This document shows positions 39,610 to 50,842 of a DNA stretch of 64,000 nt, piece by piece. Position 1 is the first letter of the stretch, and every line of letters starts with the position of its first letter. The notes beneath the pieces are model-generated. The model had not been told where the DNA came from. It saw only the letters and a program-made list of their open reading frames with translations, and did not search any database. This DNA comes from Leucaena leucocephala. Its lineage: Eukaryota > Streptophyta > Magnoliopsida > Fabales > Fabaceae. The stretch covers positions 5,805,001 through 5,869,000 of the forward strand of contig CM073535.1 in assembly GCA_037074615.1 (NCBI GenBank). Direction: 5' to 3'. A program made the translations under genes and the position numbers.

Positions 39610-40335
39610 CCTTTATCCATCTCCTTCATAGTTGACATCTTCCCTCTCCTCTTCATGCAAATCATCAGCATCACTTGCCGACAGCCACCCATCCTCCATT
39701 ATCACCCATTGACTCCATTCCTTATACAGCTGACTCCACTTTCACATTTTCATCTCCTACCACTTGGCCAAACACAACAGCACAAGATGTCAACAGCAAA
39801 TAAATAGTGTGGCGATGGTAAGAAACAAACCCAAGACCAACGACAATTAGTGAGGGTAAAAGATGGAGAGGAGAGAGCAACGACAACAATAGGGAGAGAG
39901 GTAAGGAACAACGACAGATATAGAAGCATGGCCTACTCCACCAAACTTATAGTTCACTCTACTCTCCTTTTCTTCTCTTTCTCTCTCCTCCAAAGGAGAT
40001 TGCACCACCAAGGAAAATCCTCCATTACCACCCATAGAGGTGCCTTCTCTTCCGCTCATTACTCCACCCCTCTCTACCATCGTCACGTCGCTAATGTCAC
40101 CCACTCACCTCAACTACCCTGACTCTATTGATTCTTCTCCATATTCCCTCAATGTTGACTCCTTGGATGACCTTTTTCCTCCCATTATTGACTCGTCCAA
40201 GCTCCACCTCATATGTAGCTATGGCTGTAACATCGCCCCTCGCCCACATGACAAGTATCTGTTGGTGGAAAGAAGGGAAGAAGGAAAATGGTCTATCAGT
40301 GGAAGGAAGAGAGATAAGAAAGAAAGAGAAAAGAA
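39610..40335. other. GC-richer internal segment of the composite element
   Basis: Base composition changes sharply from the AT-rich array to a C/T-rich segment with several overlapping open frames of 80-99 codons on both strands. None reads as a known domain, and codon pattern is dominated by Ser/Pro/Arg low complexity. It may be captured host DNA or simply old transposon interior; no protein is claimed. Confidence 0.4.
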
Positions 40336-40500
40336 ATAAGAACAATTTTATATTTTTTTCAAAATTTTAAAATAACTAATTGGTATTTGTGACCAATATA
40401 TTCTTTTAACTCATAAATTATACATAAATTTTCTAAATTTTAACCCATATGAATAACATCATCAACTTTTAAAACTCAACAAAGAATTAGCAATAAGGAT

Positions 40501-41410
40501 CAAATTCAATAAAAAGAATTAGTTCTTATTACATGTATAATAAATTAATATTTAAATCTCAAAAAAGTGTTCAAACATGATTTAAACGTGGTTTTTGGTG
40601 TGTTGTGAAAAATATAACAAATGAATTATACTTTATGATTTTTGAATAGTATATCTCTATATACTTTATTTTAAATATTAATTAATGATATGTGTTTATG
40701 TCTATATTACATGAATATATATATATATATACACACACATGTAAAAAGTAGTATTAGATTGCTTAGAATCTAAAGCTGATTAGAAAGGACAAAAACAAAT
40801 GATACATAAGCAAACGATACAAATACGTCGAAATCGATATCAAGTTGAGATCTTATCTATAAGGATCAGCAGTAGTGTTGTATTTTCTTCGAAAAATGCA
40901 GAAGTAATTAAGCTCGCTCATATATTGACGATATGTTGATTGATTCCGTGTAAGAGCTCAGATGGTCTATTAATTGATAATAGGAAAAATTGATAAAAAT
41001 ATCTATTGTAAAATTTATTATTTAAAATTTATTTAAGAATTCAGTATAACTTATCTAGCACAACTCAATTTTAGTTTTGTGGAACATATTTTTAATTATA
41101 TGTAAATAAAAATAATAGAAACCTTTTTCCCTTGCTTTATGTCAATAAAAGAAATTATGATTAAGTATTGAAAATAGATAGGAAAAAATAAGAAAAGAAA
41201 ATGGGGATGATGATTGATAGAAGTAGGAGTGAAGGAAAAAGGAAGGGGAGGGGGGGTGTGGTTTTGACCAGAAGTGGTGGGTAAGAAGGGCAGGGAAACC
41301 TGAGCCTCAGCATACGGTTTCTTGTACTTTGCTCTTTAACGTCATCACTTATGTCCCCTTCCTCTCTTTTCCTCCGTACGTCCTCTCTCCTTCATTTCAT
41401 TTCTCTCACT
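40501..41410. other. Upstream region of the PIRL gene
   Basis: AT-rich up to about 41200, then purine-rich (41180-41300) and pyrimidine-rich (41340-41410) stretches, a common layout just upstream of plant core promoters. A (TA)n(CA)n microsatellite lies at 40717-40740. No gene is seen. Confidence 0.5.
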
Positions 41411-41417
41411 TGTTTTT

Positions 41418-41497
41418 CTATTTAAAGCAAACCCCTTCTTCTTCTTCTTCTTCTTCATCCTCATCCTCCCAACTCCTCTCTCTCTCTCTCAATCAAT
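41418..41497 (+). promoter_or_regulatory. Probable core promoter and 5' UTR of the PIRL gene
   Basis: A TATA-like 'ctatttaaag' sits at 41418-41427, about 70 bases before the ATG. It is followed by a (CTT)n tract and a (CT)n tract, pyrimidine-rich sequence typical of plant 5' leaders. The transcription start is not proven. Confidence 0.45.
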
Positions 41498-44405
41498 ATG
41501 ATATACGAAAACCAGCGTACTATTCATCATAATCATCAGCCGCAGCTGAGGAAGATACAGACTCGTCATAGTCATGATCATCAGAAAGGGCACGCAGCAT
41601 CAGCAGATCATAATCATCTTCAGGAGGAAGAAGCAGAAAAGCTGCAACTGGTCGACCTCAGTGGCATGTCCCTCGAATCTCTCCCTAACCCTTCTCTTAA
41701 TTTAACCCTCATCTGCAAGTTGAACCTCTCTAGTAACAACCTTCAGGTATATATATATATATATGTAACCATCCATTGTTTTTCCCAACATGTACTAGTT
41801 GTTGAATTCATCCATGCTTTTCGTTTATATATATGTGTGTGTGTGTGTGTGTGCATATGTATCGGAGTCAACAAGTAATCGGAATCTGCAGAAACATTAA
41901 TTGAAACTTATTTCAGATACACTTGAATAATATTGGTTCAAAGTTTTAATGAAAAAGATCATATGACTTTTGGAGAGTCGGCAACATCAGAGAAAGTGGA
42001 AAATCTGAGAGCCGTACAGTTTTGTTGGGTTCACATATATCTTTTTTAAGTGAGAAAGAGGATTAGGTTACGTTCCTGAGGGAATTAATATTATACACAT
42101 AAAAAATTAGGAAATTATTAGTAACTCTTACATATCATCCGGCCGTTTAGCGATTAAATTACTCTTATTTGTTCGTTTCATATCATACATATCAGTACCG
42201 TTTACACGCCAATCAGTAAGAAAAGAAAACTGAAAGGCAGAGTAAAACCACACAGCTCCATCTTGATTATTGATTAGTTATGACTAAACTTAATTTGATT
42301 GACACAGGAAATTCCAGAATCTCTAACAGCAAGATTGCTGAACGTAGTGGTGTTAGACGTACACTCCAATCAACTTAAGTCTCTCCCCAATTCCATTGGT
42401 TGCCTCTCTAGGCTCAAGCTTTTGAATGTCTCTGGAAACCTCCTCGACTCTCTCCCTAAAACTATTGAGAATTGCAGGTGATTAATCATCATTAACCAAC
42501 TCACTTTCTTTTTTTATTATCATTCTTCTTAATTCCCTCATACACCCATACTTGCACTTTTATAATCACAACACCACAAACATTATATATACACACTCAC
42601 ACACTCACACAACAACCCTCGGCTCGGCTGTTTACTTTAGCTAGCAGATATTTTAATTACTTTGTTTATAAGAACATTGAACCTGGACATATATATGCTG
42701 ATGACATACCGGTTTTGTGCGAAACATGCTTTTGCACTGAGTTAATCTGAGGTGATTCATATTGCTTCTATATAAGCACTTTGTTCTAAATTTTATTCTA
42801 TTATATTTATGTACTGATGAGTGATTGCTGTTGTTTTGGTTTTCCTCATCGTTGCTGCTTACGTTGAAATATCCAAAAAAAAAACAATTAAGTGGGATAA
42901 ACAGTAGCTACTAAACACTTGAATAAATTCAATTGATTAGACTTACTGTAGACGTGGTTATATATGCCAAACAGTAGGATCTATATAAATATCCTTCTTC
43001 ATCGTCATCGTTACTGATTCGCAGGCTTAATTAATTGATTTAATTATAGCTAGCAATAGATTATTAGGAGAGTAGTACTAGCTAGACAACAATTATACCA
43101 TGGTTGAATAAAACCTGTTGTTTTCAACAATATACATAATTAATGACGATTTTTTTAAAAAAATATTATAATTTTAAAAAATAAAAGATTTTTCCATAGA
43201 TAAGCTAGATGGAGCTTTCAGAAACAGAGGTCACGCCAGGGAGGCCAATTTTGGGTGCAACGTTATTGCTGCGTTTTCTAATGGATCGCCATCAATACTT
43301 ATTTTCTTGACTTCTATATATATTAAACGAAATAGGTGGGGGACACCTAGGATCTAAACAATAATTAATTAAGAAAAGTCAATAAGCCCGACATATTATC
43401 TCGGGAAAAAATGTACTAATAATTCACGGATATGTCCTTTTGAAATTTAGGAAGTTGGACTTTGAAATTGAAGGCAAGGTTGAATAATATTCGTACAAGG
43501 AACTTCAACGTATTCACATGCACAAACCAGCACAAGGCACTTGTTCATAATAATAGTCAGAGACACTTATTTTCTTGTATTCATGTGATTCCCATGTACA
43601 TAATTCAATATACATAAGATTCCACTGTTGTTAGTTGCATATCTCTTACCATAAACTATATTACCTGTCAAACGAATATGAATATGTATACATTGAGACT
43701 AAACTTTGACCCACATTACGACGTCATTGCAGAGCCTTGGAAGAACTGAACGCCAACTTCAACAAGTTGAGTGTGCTCCCAGACACCATAGGCTTCGAAC
43801 TCATCAACCTGAAGAAGCTCTCTATCAACTCCAACAAGCTCGTCGTCCTTCCTCGCTCCACCTCCCACCTCACCGCCCTCCGAGTTCTCGACGCCCGCCT
43901 GAATTGCCTCCGGGCCCTGCCGGACGACCTCGAGAATCTCGTCAACCTCGAGACACTCAACGTCAGCCAGAACTTCCAGTACCTGGAAAACCTTCCTTAC
44001 TCCATAGGACTGCTCTTAAACCTAGTGGAGCTGGACGTGAGCTACAACAAGATCAAGTCGCTGCCGTACTCCGTCGGCTGCCTGAAGAAGCTGATGAAGA
44101 TGAGCATGGAAGGGAACCCGCTGGTGTCACCGCCGCCGGAGGTGGTGGAGCAGGGCGTGTATGCGGTGAAGGAGTACTTGTGTGAGAAGATGAACTCGGC
44201 GCACCAGAGCCCGCCGAAGAAGAAGTCGTCGTGGATGGGGAAGTTGGTGAAGTATGGGACCTTCGGAGCGCGTGGGAAGGTGCGTGAGGAGCGTGACGGT
44301 TTCATCATGCATGAACAGTTTCGCTCCATTGCTGGGCTTGCAACTCCAAGGCATGTCAGTATGTTCTCTCCGAAACGACTCTTCTCGCCCCGTAAATACT
44401 CATGA
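41498..44405 (+). CDS. PIRL7: Plant intracellular Ras-group-related LRR protein (PIRL6/7/8 type)
   Basis: Three exons, 41498-41746, 42308-42477 and 43733-44405 (TGA), join in frame to a 363-residue protein. There is no signal peptide or membrane segment. Residues 1-45 are His/Gln-rich (repeated HNH, HSHDH). About ten leucine-rich repeats of the SHOC2/Ras-suppressor type follow at 49-272, with LxxLPxxI spacing (LDVHSNQLKSLPNSIGCL and similar). A conserved post-LRR helix with GVYAVKEYL lies at 281-289, in the place of the GVYW motif described for PIRLs. The C terminus is basic and Ser/Pro-rich. PIRLs are plant homologues of animal and fungal Ras-binding LRR proteins, with roles reported in pollen and gametophyte development; partners are unknown. 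Short length and lack of a long N-terminal extension fit PIRL6-8. Neighbour order supports PIRL7. Exon 3 is GC-rich, giving long shadow frames. Confidence 0.92.
41750..41858. repeat. Microsatellites in PIRL intron 1
   Basis: A (TA)n run begins right at the exon 1 donor (41748-41764), and a (TG)n run lies at about 41834-41852. Simple repeats this close to the donor could vary in length between individuals. Confidence 0.8.
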
Positions 44406-46859
44406 TCGAGGATCCAACAACATCGTCTTCTCCGACAAACGATCCTAGGTTTTGGTTGAATATGAATTATTTCATGTGCTCAAAATTGCACTCTTTCGTT
44501 CTTGAACTTGAATGTGGCTCAATTAATCTTGAACTTGTAGGTTATTATAGACCTGGTGTTAGTTGATAATTTTGATTAAGAATCAAAGGGTTTATGTGGT
44601 TCATTCAATGTTCATTTTGTTCCGTTATGGTCAATTATATGACGGGATTAGGGTGCACGTGCGTGTTGTAAGAAAATAATACTCTATATAAATGTAACCA
44701 AAAAGTTAATATATGAATAATTTAAGATCAAAATAATTAAATAGTATCGATAACGTCGAAATTTACATGTGATGCAATTTTCAACCCAAAAGAAGGTCAA
44801 AACCATGTCCTCTAGTTTAAAAGCTAAGCACAATTAACCAGTTAATTAAGGGATCCACATGTTCAGAGTTCATTCACCGAGCCGATGAGAAACATAAATG
44901 AAACCCACGTGTTGTTGATATTCTCAATTTCAATTTCATTGACTTACAATAGTATATGTCCCGTGTCCCAATTTATCATAAAAAAAAAAAAAAAAACAAT
45001 CATACGAGAGTATTCATTATGCATCGACCTTTTAGCTAACCTGGTAATACTCCTAAGCCGAAACTAACGAGACGGTTAGAACAATTTTTTAAAAAAATAT
45101 GTATCTTTTTATTAAACATAATTCTATTTAAAACACTGTCAAATACTAAATATTAATATTTTTTTAATAGAAATTTAAAATTTGGTTAGCGAGTCGTGAC
45201 ATTATGAATTAGTCTATTTCATTAGACCTACTCTCCTTAGTAGATTGAGAACATTTTCTTTTGATAGTATCGAGGCAATATCATATTTTAATAGATTTAG
45301 CTATCTATCAACTATAATTAACTTTATTATATATTGTGAGAATAGTTTTTTATAAAAAAAATTTAGGTAAATTTAGCATATGTCTCTTATTAAGGCCAGA
45401 CTCAGAGAATATTTATTGGGAACTTATAAGATTATCTATAAAAGGAGTCCTCCCAATATCAATAAGAATTAAACTCATATTTTTATATAATAAATATATA
45501 TTATTTTATTATCTGTAATTATCTATAGGAGAACATAAACACGTTTATATACTCTATAGATTTCAGTTTTGTCAAGCCCATTAATATATGAAGTTGGGTT
45601 TTGCTGAGATACTTATGGACTTATGGGCCATGTTCAGTCTACAAATTGACCCAATTAAAAACCATGCTGCGGCCCATTGAGCACATGTAAGTAAATTGGA
45701 CTCAACAATATTTAATCTCTTATAGTAGATTTCGTAAGTAAATTTTTTATAAATACAGCTATATCTTTAGTTTTAAACTTATCTAAACTTTTTAATATAA
45801 AAAAATAAATATATAATCCCAATTTTAACAAATTATTTGGGCTCCAGAAACACTGTTTGATTGATTTACATATATAAAATTGATGATACCAATTTTGCCT
45901 GAATATAACACTGCCCACATTTTACTCATAACAGTTTGGTTGAGTTAACTACTATAAGAGGCTCAATATTTTTTAAGTAGATCTTGAGTTCAAACCTTGT
46001 AAAAATAAAAAAAAAATTATGAAGGAAAAACTTAAGTTTTATTGCAGTTCAATCCTCTGCTCATGGGTCATCACAAAAATTATTGTTTAAATTTTATCAC
46101 TTATTTCCCGATCTCCACGACTCCATTTACATATATACAAAATAGATCTTTACAATTGAATTTTTATATTTTGAATTTATTAACATTTAATATTACACCC
46201 CAAAATTATTCATATCGAACTTATCAGCTTTTATTTTATTTAAACAAATGTAGAAATACACAATTGACAGTAAAGAAAAATTACTGGGACAAGTGGGAGA
46301 CTCATGAGCCATATCCTTGGAACTATGAAAAATGAAACTAATGGAACGTTCGTGTAAGAATTTTTTAGATTTTTTACTGTGAAATTTCAAAAGAGAATGG
46401 GATAATGAGCGAAAATATATATTTTTCTCCTTTTTGCAAAGAAGTGAACGCATGTATTCAATCTCCGTACTTATAATTTTAAAGAAAAAACAAGAGGAAA
46501 AAAAGAAAAGAGGGTTTTTGTTTGTTTGGAGAAGGGGGGGGGGGGGGCAGCAATTCACTAAATTGATATTTGTGTTACAAAGAAATAAAAATATATGAAC
46601 CCCTCTTCAATGAATAATCGTGCTCCATACGGTGTACCTAGCAAGCTAGCTAACTATGAAAAATAAATAAATAAATAAATCAATAGGATGGAGTAGAGTC
46701 CTAATAATATTTTTAATTAATTTTTGCTTCCTTCACAATTACAAATCCAATATCTTGAAAAACTAAATTCTTCCTTCCAGACTTGGATTTACATACACTA
46801 TGATATCTCCTCTGCTGCTTTTCTTCTTTTTCTGTTGTGCATTCCCAGAGATATGTATA
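44406..46859. other. Convergent intergenic region between PIRL and PIN2
   Basis: The two flanking genes converge here. The first part is the PIRL 3' UTR; the rest is AT-rich. A 13-base G run sits at about 46537-46548 and an (AAAT)n run at about 46663-46680. A patch at 45380-45450 with 'tctataaaaggag' resembles an LTR core promoter but has no other LTR hallmarks. No gene is supported. Confidence 0.5.
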
Positions 46860-49200
46860 TTACAGTCCAAGAAGCACATAATAGAGTATTGTGATGGGCA
46901 ATGCAACCAGCATTCCAAATATAACCCTGCAAATTAAATCTCCCTTTTTATATAAAAAATTGAAAGTATAATTCTATATTCTATAATAATATATACTTAC
47001 GCAGTGCTGAGAATATCGGGATGCAGATTGTATTCTTTAGCAAACACAAAGGGAACGATACCCTGGGGAAGAGCAGCCTGCAGAGAGGAAGAGAAGAACA
47101 ATTAATATATGGTAAAACAAATTTTTATTTATTTATTGTTATAAACAAATCAATTATGAGAATAATTAACTTCAATTAAAAATTGAATGGTTTACCTGAA
47201 CAATAGCGACATGGAGAAGAACACCACGAACACCAATGGCTATGGATGTCGCAGCAATGACTGCAGGCCCAGTCAAGAACCTAACAACCATTGAAAATGC
47301 TGCCACTGACTTCCCACATGCTATGATCTTCGGTTGTAATGCCATGAACAGACCTGTTTAATTTAATCTCATGATAATTAAGCGCCTTAATTATGCTTTA
47401 AAAACACAGAAAACAGTTAAAATATACCTAGACTGAACATGGCCATTCCTAGTCCAGCGTCAGAAAGTATTGAAATGGAACCTTTTATAATAGTTGGCAT
47501 TTGGATGTTGAATCTGCCCACAAATTAAGCAAATGAAATGCATTATGTTAAATGAATTAATAAGAAAGGAGTATAGTATTGGGTTAATAATTGGAGACTT
47601 TACGTTATTGGGCTCTGTACGATCGATATAGCTAAACTAACTAACAACTTCAAAAAAGTTCAAGGATCAGAGACATGTACCTGAAGGAGATGAGGGACCA
47701 AGCGACGCCGAAGAGACTAGAGTAGGTATTAGGGTTCCTGATGAGCTTCCTCCAAACCATAATGAGGATGAGCCGAGTCATCACGCTCGGCGGCGGCATC
47801 TGTTGCTTCTTGTTCCCTTCTCCTTCTTCTTCCATCTCCACCTTCTTCGTCTGCGCACTGTACGGCGACTTCATCGTCGTCATTCCTTCCTCTATCTCCC
47901 CTTCCCTCTCTCCGCTTCCTTTTCTTCCACTCTCTATCAGTTCCTGCATGGCTTTTGACGCAGCAGTTTCGTGTGGAACAGCCTTGGAATGATCCAAGGT
48001 GGCGAATTCAGTAGACGCCGCTGCTCTGTTAACTGCTTGTCTCAGGTTTCCTTCAGAGACAGGAGATGCACTGGAGCTCCAAACAAACATGTGTAACTCC
48101 TTGTTCGGTGCAGCACCACCACCCGTGGCGGCTCCGCCGCTGCCTTTCTTCTTCAGGCCGGCCGCAGTACTGGTGCTGGACCCTGAAAACATGGGGTTTG
48201 GAGGAGGGTAAGAAGAAACCAATCCGCCATTGAAGAGCTCGCCGCTCATGCTCCTCCCTCCTCTTTTCTTCTGCATCTTCAGCATCTCCTCGTCGAAATT
48301 CGACGTCCTCGGCGTTGTTCCTTTAGACGACTGCACCGAGAAAACATCGCCGCAGCCGCCAGTGCTCTGAAAACTGTTGGTGCAGCCATGTTTGGGACTC
48401 GGAGCTTTACTAGCATTAAACATGGCGTAGAAATCTGTCTGATTAAAGCTTGAAGCTCTCGGAGTAGGCTCTCGCGACGACTGCACTGAGTAGATCTCAA
48501 CCCCGGTAAGATTAGACGCTCTTGGAGTCATCAAGTTAGACTTATTAAACGAAGACACTATGGAAGAAGCAGCCGATCTCCTAACCACCACATGAAGCTT
48601 TCCGTCGTCTCCTATCTCAGCGTCGGCCTGAAGCGGTTCTCTACCGTTGAGGGAAACGACGTCGGAATCGACTCTAAAGGAAGTGATAGAACCAGCCGTC
48701 TCAGGGAACTGCTCGGAGATCAAAAGCTTAGCTCCTCTGTATTCAAACATGAACAACATGAGAGTGTACCAAATAACGCTCTGAAGAACGACGATCTGAA
48801 CCATGAGGCTGCCGGAGAAGTCTCCATACATGGCCTTGAGAAGAGGAATCCCCATGACGAGGGTATTTGGGAGGGTGGATAGAGAGAAGAGTGTGATACT
48901 CCAATCTAGGTTTCCTTGTTTAGTGAAGACGTTCCATAGAACAAGAGCTCCTAAGATGACAACTTTTTGCAGAGAATCGGCAGCGATGAAACGGTAGTTC
49001 ATGGCGTAAGGGTCGTTGGAGGAGATGAAGTGGAAAGACAGGAGAGGAACAGCGAAAACGGCGACGAATCGGTTGATGCCGGAGCATTGATCCGGCGTGA
49101 AGATTTTCCACCATTGAACGGAGCCGTAGGCTAAGATCATAGCCACGTAGAGAGGAACAATAGCTGCAAACACATCGTAGATATCCTTGCCGGTAATCAT
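46860..49200 (-). CDS. PIN2: PIN2 auxin efflux carrier (EIR1/AGR1 orthologue)
   Basis: Five exons on the minus strand, 47681-49200, 47428-47513, 47196-47353, 47001-47077 and 46860-46926 (stop TAA 46860-46862), give 635 residues; canonical PIN2 is slightly longer. Hydrophobic helices occupy about 1-160 and 475-635, separated by the long hydrophilic loop that marks plasma-membrane PINs. The loop holds three TPRxS sites (225-229, 246-250, 296-300), targets of AGC kinases such as PINOID that set polarity, and the NPNTY internalisation motif at 489-493. PIN2-type loop sequences (SDVVSLNGREPL, VEIYSVQSSREPTPRASSFN, YPPPNPMF) separate it from PIN1 and PIN3/4/7. Members export auxin in root epidermis and cortex during gravitropism. 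The residue after the first splice is Phe (FRFNIQMP), where most PINs have Trp. Expression is inferred. Confidence 0.96.
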
Positions 49201-49362
49201 GGCTGATTATAGCAGCAAGAACAGATAAAGAAGGAAATATAGAAACAGAAATAGAGAGAGTTTGTGAGAGGTTTTGAAGATTAAGCTGCTAAAAAGGGAA
49301 ACATGACTGAGAGAAAAAAGGAAGAGGGACTAAAGAGATTAAAATTTTGGTTGCTCCTGGTC

Positions 49363-49372
49363 TCTTATAGAT
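49363..49372 (-). promoter_or_regulatory. PIN2: Possible TATA box of PIN2
   Basis: The minus strand reads CTATAAGAG about 165 bases upstream of the PIN2 ATG, a plausible TATA position with a 5' leader rich in AGA repeats. Not verified by any transcript. Confidence 0.35.
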
Positions 49373-49539
49373 CTGTTTCTGCTAATTGTTTTCTCATTAA
49401 AATATGTGTGTGAGTGTATCTTGTAACTTAGCTGGGTTTTTCGTTTTACAAAGGAATTGAAGAATACCGTTCAATTTTTTAAAAAATATAATAAAGCTTT
49501 ATCTTTTATACTTCTCTTCCAATTAATTGTAGTCACTAA

Positions 49540-49560
49540 CACATACATACATACATACAT

Positions 49561-49607
<47 letters not shown>
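49540..49607. repeat. Compound (ACAT)n-(AC)n microsatellite
   Basis: About eleven ACAT units run directly into about 17 AC units, 340 bases upstream of the PIN2 ATG. It is likely length-variable. Confidence 0.9.
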
Positions 49608-49611
<4 letters not shown>

Positions 49612-50315
49612 TCTATATAAAGAATATTATTTGAGTGACTATATTTATAGTATGAACACTTTATTACCTTAACGGTCACATAAATAGTGTATTGTATTAG
49701 ATTAATTACTTTAGCCTCAGTTTGAGCTTGAGGATTAATTTAATAATTTATATAGGAGGACAAAATAAGAAGCTTGCATACAATTTGCAGGATGATCATC
49801 AACCATCAATCAATCTATTTTCCTATTAAAATTTTATAATATTTAGTTCAATTAAATATGTATTTGGGTCGATCAAATTTAATAATTTTTAATTAATTAA
49901 TTTATAAGTTGTAATTAATAATCTCAATTATTAGTATCCCTCTTTAATCTTTAAAAGATTATGAGCCTCATGAAGATAATTAATTAGTAATCTCATTAAA
50001 TGATTTTATAATATTTTAAATTTCTAACAATAATAATGACTCACAATAATTATAAAATTATTTTGATTTTTAAAAGATTTTGATCCCCAAACAGCAATCA
50101 ATCAATAATTTCATTAACTGATTATATAATATATACTTCAAATCTCTAACTATAATAATAATTTATTATAACCATAAATAATTAACTAATTATAACTTTT
50201 TTTTTACTATATGTACAACTCAAAGAAAAAAATCTCTAGTTTAAATTGAAAAGAGGGGTAGTCTTTTATAAATATTAAAATGTGCATCTTACATTAAAAA
50301 AAATGATGATCAAGT
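49608..50315. other. Distal upstream region of PIN2
   Basis: AT-rich. The stretch 49860-50190 contains two or three diverged copies of an 'aattataatctcattaactg / ttttaaaagattttga' motif, similar to sequence at 12100-12240. The last three bases (agt, 50313-50315) are the left target duplication of the CACTA element. Confidence 0.5.
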
Positions 50316-50450
50316 CACTACAAAAAAAATGAGTTTCAGCGGTGACATTTGTCACCGCAGAAGGTCTAAAAGTCGCCGCTGAATCACTATAGTGGCGACA
50401 TTTTGTCGCTGCTAAGTCTCCGCCTATGAGACTGTCGCCTATACATATTT

Positions 50451-50664
50451 GCGGCGACAAATAAAAGTCGCCGCCTAAAGATAAATTAGCGGCGACAAAT
50501 ATGTCGCCGCATATTGTGGAATTAGCGGCGACAAAGATGTCGCCGCCTAAAGATCATTCTGCGGCGACAAAACTATCGCCGCCTAAAGATCATTCTGCGG
50601 CGACAAAGATGTCGCCGCCTAAGGATGATTCTGCGGCGATATTGTGTCGCCGCCTAAAGATACA
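50451..50664. repeat. 36-bp palindromic tandem array in CACTA left subterminal region
   Basis: Units start with GCGGCGA at 50451, 50489, 50525, 50561, 50597 and 50633: spacing 38 then 36, 36, 36, 36. Each unit is a near-palindrome, GCGGCGACA-n-TGTCGCCGC, followed by a 'ctaaagatcattct'-like spacer. In CACTA elements such subterminal repeats bind the transposase accessory protein; here the regular palindromic period is unusually neat. Confidence 0.85.
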
Positions 50665-50842
50665 AAAATGAAAATTATTTTTTATATTTTTTCCAATAAT
50701 TTCTGTAATATGAAAAAATATAATATAATAATAAATAATTAAATAAACTCTAATATAATAATATTAATAAATATTTTTATTATCATCTAAAATATGAAGA
50801 TATTTAAAATTATAATAAAATTGTTTAATTTATACATAAATT

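Larger units (their letters stand above)
38600..40500. mobile_element. Composite inverted-repeat element with internal tandem array
   Basis: Outer arms at about 38600-38765 and 40330-40500 are diverged inverted copies. The clearest match is 'ttttaaaattttagaaaaat' plus 'ataaaattatcctt' on the left, against 'ttttaaaattttgaaaaaaa' plus 'tataaaattgttctt' in reverse complement on the right, preceded in both by an 'atattggt'-like block. Between the arms lie a reversed repeat unit, a direct array of about seven 110-bp units, and a 0.7-kb GC-richer segment. No transposase is present. Long arms and internal repeats suggest a foldback or Mutator-like non-autonomous element. Exact ends and target duplication are not resolved. 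Confidence 0.55.

Noticed and set aside
39850..40370. Overlapping frames of 80-99 codons on both strands
   Set aside because: Low-complexity Ser/Pro/Arg composition and frames on both strands at once indicate composition rather than a gene; described only as element interior.
43706..44185. A 159-codon open frame overlapping PIRL exon 3
   Set aside because: It is a shifted frame of the GC-rich LRR exon, with Pro/Arg/Ser-rich nonsense composition; the +1 frame carries clear leucine-rich repeats.
45336..45518. Possible solo LTR with 'tctataaaaggag'
   Set aside because: No TG..CA ends or 5-bp target duplication could be identified.
47741..48882. Several plus-strand open frames inside PIN2 exon 1
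   Set aside because: They are antisense shadows of the long PIN2 loop exon.
50451..50664. CRISPR-like regular repeat and spacer pattern with 36-base period
   Set aside because: The spacers are near-identical and the units lie inside a CACTA element of a plant nuclear genome; these are subterminal transposon repeats, not a CRISPR array.
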